From NCBI GenBank assembly GCA_029940715.1, contig JAPYTU010000007.1, positions 4,373 to 34,505 of the forward strand: a DNA stretch of 30,133 bases. The letters are read 5' to 3'. Below, piece after piece: positions 25,721 to 30,133 of the stretch. Within the stretch, counting starts at the first letter, position 1; every line of letters starts with the position of its first letter. The stretch comes from Cytophagales bacterium (GTDB lineage Bacteria > Bacteroidota > Bacteroidia > Cytophagales > MED-G16). Under the pieces are notes generated by a model. That model ran no database searches. It saw only the letters and a program-made list of their open reading frames with translations, and was not told the DNA's origin. The position numbers and the translations under genes were made by a program.

Positions 25721-28700
25721 TTAGTACACTATCGATCTAAAACTCCCACCAAGACCATAAATATCAACTTTTTTAACATAATTATTAACAAATAAATCTC
25801 GATTAGATTGAGACAAATATGAATCTCCATAATAAAACTCTCTTTTATAATAAGTTGAATCATTCAAATAAATTTTTGCATATCTATCATTTGGTAAAAT
25901 TTTAATACTTTTTATTGAAGAATTTTGATTATAAATCGAAACTATTTTATCATTATTTTGTCCGGCTAATAAAATAGGTTTATTATCAACAACTATCCTC
26001 ACTAAAGACTTCGCATCACCTGGAACATACAATCCAGATTCTTCAATACTTTGAGAGATATAATTACCTTTCTGATCTCCCAACAAAACCATACCATTAG
26101 AAGCATCATATCTTCCCATACCAATTTCACCACCAAAATCATTTCCAATAATTAGTATATCAAAATAATTATCAGCATTAAAATCATCTAAATAAATTCC
26201 ATGGACCTTAGATAGTTGAACCTCATTTGGTAATGCACGTAAATTAAATGTTCCATCTCCATAATTTTCAAGATAACTTGTTTCCAAAAAATTAACTGAT
26301 AACTTATAAATAGAATCACTAGAAATAATTTTATTTATTAATTCATCAAAAGTAGTATTTCCAAATTCAGAATGTAGTTTATAATTTGCTCTGACAGAAA
26401 TAACTTCTTTCTGAAAATCATGTCTAGTAAAAAAAGGATATAATGATAAATTTCCATTGTTATCTTTAAAGTAAGCTGAGGGAAAGAAATCCGTAGAACC
26501 ATTATTATCAAAATCTCCAGCTACTATAGAAATTTCCTTTCCTTCATCTATATTCAACAAAGTGTTATTACCTAAATTACCCACAACGTAATCTATATCG
26601 CCATCAAAATCTATGTCTAAACCAGATATGCTATTCCAAAATCCTCTATAATTATCAAGGCCTGTCCCACGCAGTCGTTCAAAAAAAGTTTTATGATTTT
26701 TAAATATTGTAATAGGCATAAACTCACCTACTATAATCAAATCAACTAAGTTATCATTATCTACATCTGTCCACAATGCATCAGAGACTAGACCCAAATT
26801 ATTAAATTCTGGAGAAAGAATATCATTTACTATTTCAAATTTTAATATTCCTTCTTCAAGCTTATTCTCAAGAAGATAACTTGTTGCTGGAAAAGGATAT
26901 TCATGTGGAATAACTCTCCCACAAATAAAAAGATCTAAATCTCCATCGTTATCATAATCACTAGCTCTTACACAAGAGCCACTACTTAAAAATTTAGGAA
27001 GAACATCGTTTGACTTTATGTATTTACCATTTGAGTTTATAAAGAATCTATCTGCATACGAATCATGAGACTTATCGTATTCATTTCCTCCGCTAACAAT
27101 ATAGAGGTCATCATCACCATCATTATCAGCATCAAAAAGCAATGAGCCCAATTCTTCTTCAATATTATCTCTACCTTTATCGTCAAATAAATTTTCTTTA
27201 GAAAAAGTGCCATCATTTTTTTGTTGGTAAAAAGTTCCAGAATATAATCTTGATCCACCTATATAAAAATCATCCAAATCATCTCCATTAAAATCTCCAA
27301 CAGAAATTCCTGGACCAAACTGTGATAACTTATGGAACAATAATGGCTGAATGTTATAATCTATAAAATCAAATTCTTCGTGTTTATAATTAATACCCAA
27401 ATCAATCTTAGAAAATAAAGTGGATTTCTTTATTTCTTTACCTTTCACTACTCGAGATAAATTATTGTAGTCATAACTTACCATTTTATTTATAGGAACA
27501 TTTCTAATAAGACTTATAGTATTATCCGGCCAAACTATAGAAAGGCTATCTACAGACAAACTATTTAATCCAAAATGTGCAGTATTCTGCATATTAGATA
27601 AATATCCCCTATAAGGATTATACTCATACGTCTGAATTGAATTATTAGATAAGTATACAGTTAGAGTTGAGCCAATAGCATCAGGATTATTTTTAGATCC
27701 AATTAATTTAATATTCACCCAATTATTATTTAATAAACTACTTGTTTGATTCATATAAACATGAGCAGATCCGTTTATATTATTCACAACATAATCTAAG
27801 TCTCCATCATTATCTAGATCCCCATGAGCAGCACCATTAGAAAACGAAGGTTCCTCAATTCCCCATTCATTTGTAACATCATCAAATAAGACCACACCAT
27901 TCAAAGAAGAAATATTTTTAAATGCATAATTTTTTAATTTTACTTCTGGTATAGAAGCAAGTAAAGTTTTTTTCTTTGCAAAACGAGTCATTTCTGTTTG
28001 ATAGTCTATAAAGTCCCTATCTGTTATATCTTTAGGAAATCCATTTGTAATAATTAAATCATTTAATCCATCGTTATTATAATCCCCAACAATTGGAGCC
28101 CAACTCCAGTCCGTGCCACTAACACCCGAAAACATAGAAACCTCAGAATAAATAGGGTTACCATCCACGAAACCTTGATTTAATTGAAGGGTATTTCTTA
28201 CGTACTGAAAATCATAGTTATACCTTTCATTGTTTATATATGTGTTATAGTTATTTTCAGTAAGCATTGTTTTTCTTCTATAATTATCGTTAGGCATCAT
28301 ATCTAGTTCAATAATTTCATTGTTACCATCATTATTAAAATCAATAATATTATTTCCCATAGAAGAATATGATGTGTGTTTAAAATATTCAGATGCCCTA
28401 TCAGTAAAAGTTCCGTCTTTATTATTTATCCAGAGTAAATCATTAGTCAAATAATCATTCGAAACAAACACATCTTTCCAACCATCTTTATTTATGTCTG
28501 AAACAGAAATTCCAAGACCATAACCCTCAATAAGAATACCAGCTTCTCTTGTAACATCAGTAAAATATGGATGGCCAAGATTATCATCATAATCATTTCT
28601 TAGAAGCTTATCATTTTTAGAAGATGTACCATCAATTAATTTTTTTCTATACTGATTAGGTTGTTTATACTTGTCCATCTTATTAATAAGAAGATATATG

Positions 28701-29251
28701 TCAAGATCCCCATCATTATCATAATCAAAAAAACTAGAATTTATATTATGAGACATATCTGCAAGTCCATAATCATGAGCTTTATCTACAAAGAGAGGAA
28801 CTCCTTTTGCGTTATTCCCTTGGTTAATAAATAACACATTAGACCTTAAAGAGTCAGGTTCAAAAGTCGATGTAGAAATGTAAATATCTAAACGTCCATC
28901 TAAATTAATATCTACAACATTTACACCTAATGACCATCTATTATTCGCCTCAATTCCAGATACTACAGATACATCATCAAAAGACCATTCACCCCTATTA
29001 AGATACAACTTATTACTAACCATATTCCCAGTAAAAAATATATCCTCTAACCCATCTCCATTAAAATCTGATATTGCAACCCCACCACCATTATATAAAT
29101 ATTCATAGTCTAGAATATTCATTGAATCACTCTCCGTTATTAAATTATTAAATAAAATATTTGTTTGAGATTTTTCTAACTGAATAAAAAGTTTTTTCTT
29201 ATTACAACCAAAAGAAAATAATACTATCAGAATAATAAATCTATTAACCAT
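25721..29251 (-). CDS. FG-GAP/VCBS repeat and ASPIC/UnbV domain lipoprotein D (with extra C-terminal module)
   Basis: 1176 aa, with a signal ending FSFGC (Cys16), then YNGGGVAISDFNGDG. Thirteen DxDxDG-type loops are arranged 7 + 6, with an ASPIC/UnbV-like module between at about 515-590 (AIGSTLTVYL, RGYLSNMQNTAHFGL, WPDNT). It is about 80 residues longer than paralogs A-C. The extra tail contains REFYYGDSYLSQSNRDL and VKKVDIYG, which resemble the end of an ASPIC/UnbV unit and may be a second copy. It lies upstream of susC2 (169 bases away) and 72 bases after galE, whereas paralog A lies downstream of susD1. Envelope calcium-binding beta-propeller protein; ligand unknown, with a role beside SusC2/SusD2 inferred. 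Confidence 0.93.
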   Translation of the reverse strand: MVNRFIILIVLFSFGCNKKKLFIQLEKSQTNILFNNLITESDSMNILDYEYLYNGGGVAISDFNGDGLEDIFFTGNMVSNKLYLNRGEWSFDDVSVVSGIEANNRWSLGVNVVDINLDGRLDIYISTSTFEPDSLRSNVLFINQGNNAKGVPLFVDKAHDYGLADMSHNINSSFFDYDNDGDLDIYLLINKMDKYKQPNQYRKKLIDGTSSKNDKLLRNDYDDNLGHPYFTDVTREAGILIEGYGLGISVSDINKDGWKDVFVSNDYLTNDLLWINNKDGTFTDRASEYFKHTSYSSMGNNIIDFNNDGNNEIIELDMMPNDNYRRKTMLTENNYNTYINNERYNYDFQYVRNTLQLNQGFVDGNPIYSEVSMFSGVSGTDWSWAPIVGDYNNDGLNDLIITNGFPKDITDRDFIDYQTEMTRFAKKKTLLASIPEVKLKNYAFKNISSLNGVVLFDDVTNEWGIEEPSFSNGAAHGDLDNDGDLDYVVNNINGSAHVYMNQTSSLLNNNWVNIKLIGSKNNPDAIGSTLTVYLSNNSIQTYEYNPYRGYLSNMQNTAHFGLNSLSVDSLSIVWPDNTISLIRNVPINKMVSYDYNNLSRVVKGKEIKKSTLFSKIDLGINYKHEEFDFIDYNIQPLLFHKLSQFGPGISVGDFNGDDLDDFYIGGSRLYSGTFYQQKNDGTFSKENLFDDKGRDNIEEELGSLLFDADNDGDDDLYIVSGGNEYDKSHDSYADRFFINSNGKYIKSNDVLPKFLSSGSCVRASDYDNDGDLDLFICGRVIPHEYPFPATSYLLENKLEEGILKFEIVNDILSPEFNNLGLVSDALWTDVDNDNLVDLIIVGEFMPITIFKNHKTFFERLRGTGLDNYRGFWNSISGLDIDFDGDIDYVVGNLGNNTLLNIDEGKEISIVAGDFDNNGSTDFFPSAYFKDNNGNLSLYPFFTRHDFQKEVISVRANYKLHSEFGNTTFDELINKIISSDSIYKLSVNFLETSYLENYGDGTFNLRALPNEVQLSKVHGIYLDDFNADNYFDILIIGNDFGGEIGMGRYDASNGMVLLGDQKGNYISQSIEESGLYVPGDAKSLVRIVVDNKPILLAGQNNDKIVSIYNQNSSIKSIKILPNDRYAKIYLNDSTYYKREFYYGDSYLSQSNRDLFVNNYVKKVDIYGLGGSFRSIVY

Positions 29252-29323
29252 TTATGAGTTTTAACCTTACAAATTAGTAATTGAATATAAGTTAATGACA
29301 AAAAAATTATTTAATTAAAAGTT

Positions 29324-30133
29324 TTATTTTTTTATTTGTTTTTGCCATTCCCAAGCAGATCTCATCATATCTTCTATACCCATTTCACTTTTCCAATCTA
29401 ACAAATCATTAGATAATTTTGTGTCTGAATATATTATTTCAATATCTCCATCTCTCCTATCTGTTATTTCATAATTAATCTTAAGAGAATTAGCTTTTTC
29501 AAATGCACCAATTACCTCTAAAACAGAATGTCCTTTTCCCGTTCCAACGTTAAAATATTCATACTTTTTTAACTGCTTATTATTAATTAACCTATTAAGT
29601 GCAAAGACATGAGCCTTGGCAAGATCTACCACATGAATATAATCTCGAACAGCTGTTCCATCATCAGTGTTATAGTCATTACCATAAACATATAATCTAT
29701 CACGAATACCAGCAGCTGACTGAGTAATTAAAGGTGCTAAATTAGAAGGATTACCAATTGGAAGTTCTCCAATTAGAGCAGAATCATGAGCTCCTACAGG
29801 ATTAAAATATCGAAGAGCAATAACGTAAAATTCATCATTAGCACTGGCAGTATCCCTTAATAACTCCTCGCAAATTTGTTTAGTTCTTCCATATGGTGAT
29901 TCTGCACGCTTAAAGGGAGCCTCTTCAGATACAGGAAGTACATCTGGCTGTCCATAAACCGTACAAGAAGATGAAAAAATTATATTTTTTAAACCACATT
30001 TTAACATTGAATCCACAACATTTAACATTGTCCCAACATTATTTCTATAATATTTTAATGGCATAGAAACTGATTCTTCAACAGACTTACTTGCTGCAAA
30101 ATGAATAATTCCATCAAATTTATTGTCTTTAAA
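29324..30133 (-). CDS. galE: UDP-glucose 4-epimerase, C-terminal part (runs off right edge)
   Basis: Interconverts UDP-glucose and UDP-galactose in the cytoplasm (Leloir pathway, precursor supply for surface glycans). The visible 269 residues are open to the window edge, upstream of the internal Met at 30064. They begin with FDGIIHFAASKSVEESVSMPLKYY-type family sequence, so roughly the first 70 residues, with the NAD-binding GxxGxxG, lie outside. Visible are the catalytic Ser/Thr region FSSSCTVYG, the YGRTK Tyr-x3-Lys pair, ALRYFNPVGAH, the substrate-binding LAPLITQSAAG, and GTAVRDYIHVVDLAKAH. The stop is 72 bases before UnbV lipoprotein D. Nothing shows that it belongs to the SusCD function. 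Confidence 0.95.
   Translation of the reverse strand, partial: FKDNKFDGIIHFAASKSVEESVSMPLKYYRNNVGTMLNVVDSMLKCGLKNIIFSSSCTVYGQPDVLPVSEEAPFKRAESPYGRTKQICEELLRDTASANDEFYVIALRYFNPVGAHDSALIGELPIGNPSNLAPLITQSAAGIRDRLYVYGNDYNTDDGTAVRDYIHVVDLAKAHVFALNRLINNKQLKKYEYFNVGTGKGHSVLEVIGAFEKANSLKINYEITDRRDGDIEIIYSDTKLSNDLLDWKSEMGIEDMMRSAWEWQKQIKK

Overview
The window looks like chromosomal DNA of a marine-type Flavobacteriia/Bacteroidota bacterium. It is very AT-rich, it has two SusC/SusD outer-membrane pairs, many short lipoprotein signals ending in a Cys near residue 16-25, and Bacteroidota-style TAnnTTTG promoter motifs. Almost all genes run on the minus strand; the only plus-strand gene I support is a GH32 fructan hydrolase. 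I saw no tRNA, rRNA, CRISPR array, transposase or recombinase.

Layout, right to left in the main direction of transcription. The right edge holds galE (UDP-glucose 4-epimerase), cut off at its N-terminus. Then come a 1176-aa FG-GAP/VCBS + ASPIC/UnbV lipoprotein (called D here), susC2 and susD2, ending at a strong terminator (20771-20799). Between the two SusCD blocks lies a plus-strand GH32 gene. It is bounded by a perfect 108-bp inverted repeat, and outside that by a roughly 140-bp direct repeat, so the locus has the shape of a transposable element without any transposase. Next are susC1 and susD1, preceded by a good Bacteroidota promoter and two palindromic operator-like sites, and followed by a second strong hairpin terminator (13861-13892). 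Beyond it is a tightly packed run: UnbV lipoprotein A, a small unrecognised lipoprotein, UnbV lipoproteins B and C, a lipoprotein of the vanadium-dependent haloperoxidase/PAP2 superfamily, glpK, and the start of glpD, cut by the left edge.

How the genes may work together (inference). The two SusCD pairs would import oligosaccharides or other ligands across the outer membrane, and the GH32 lipoprotein would cut beta-fructans to feed at least one pair. The four very large UnbV/FG-GAP lipoproteins sit directly next to SusCD pairs, where surface glycan-binding proteins are usually found, and are likely envelope calcium-binding beta-propeller proteins. Their coupling to a haloperoxidase-like lipoprotein and to glycerol kinase/glycerol-3-phosphate dehydrogenase suggests uptake and breakdown of a substrate that releases glycerol or glycerol phosphate, or needs oxidative or phosphatase processing. 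No substrate can be read from the sequence.

The most notable items are the repeat-bounded GH32 module and the UnbV-lipoprotein/haloperoxidase cluster.
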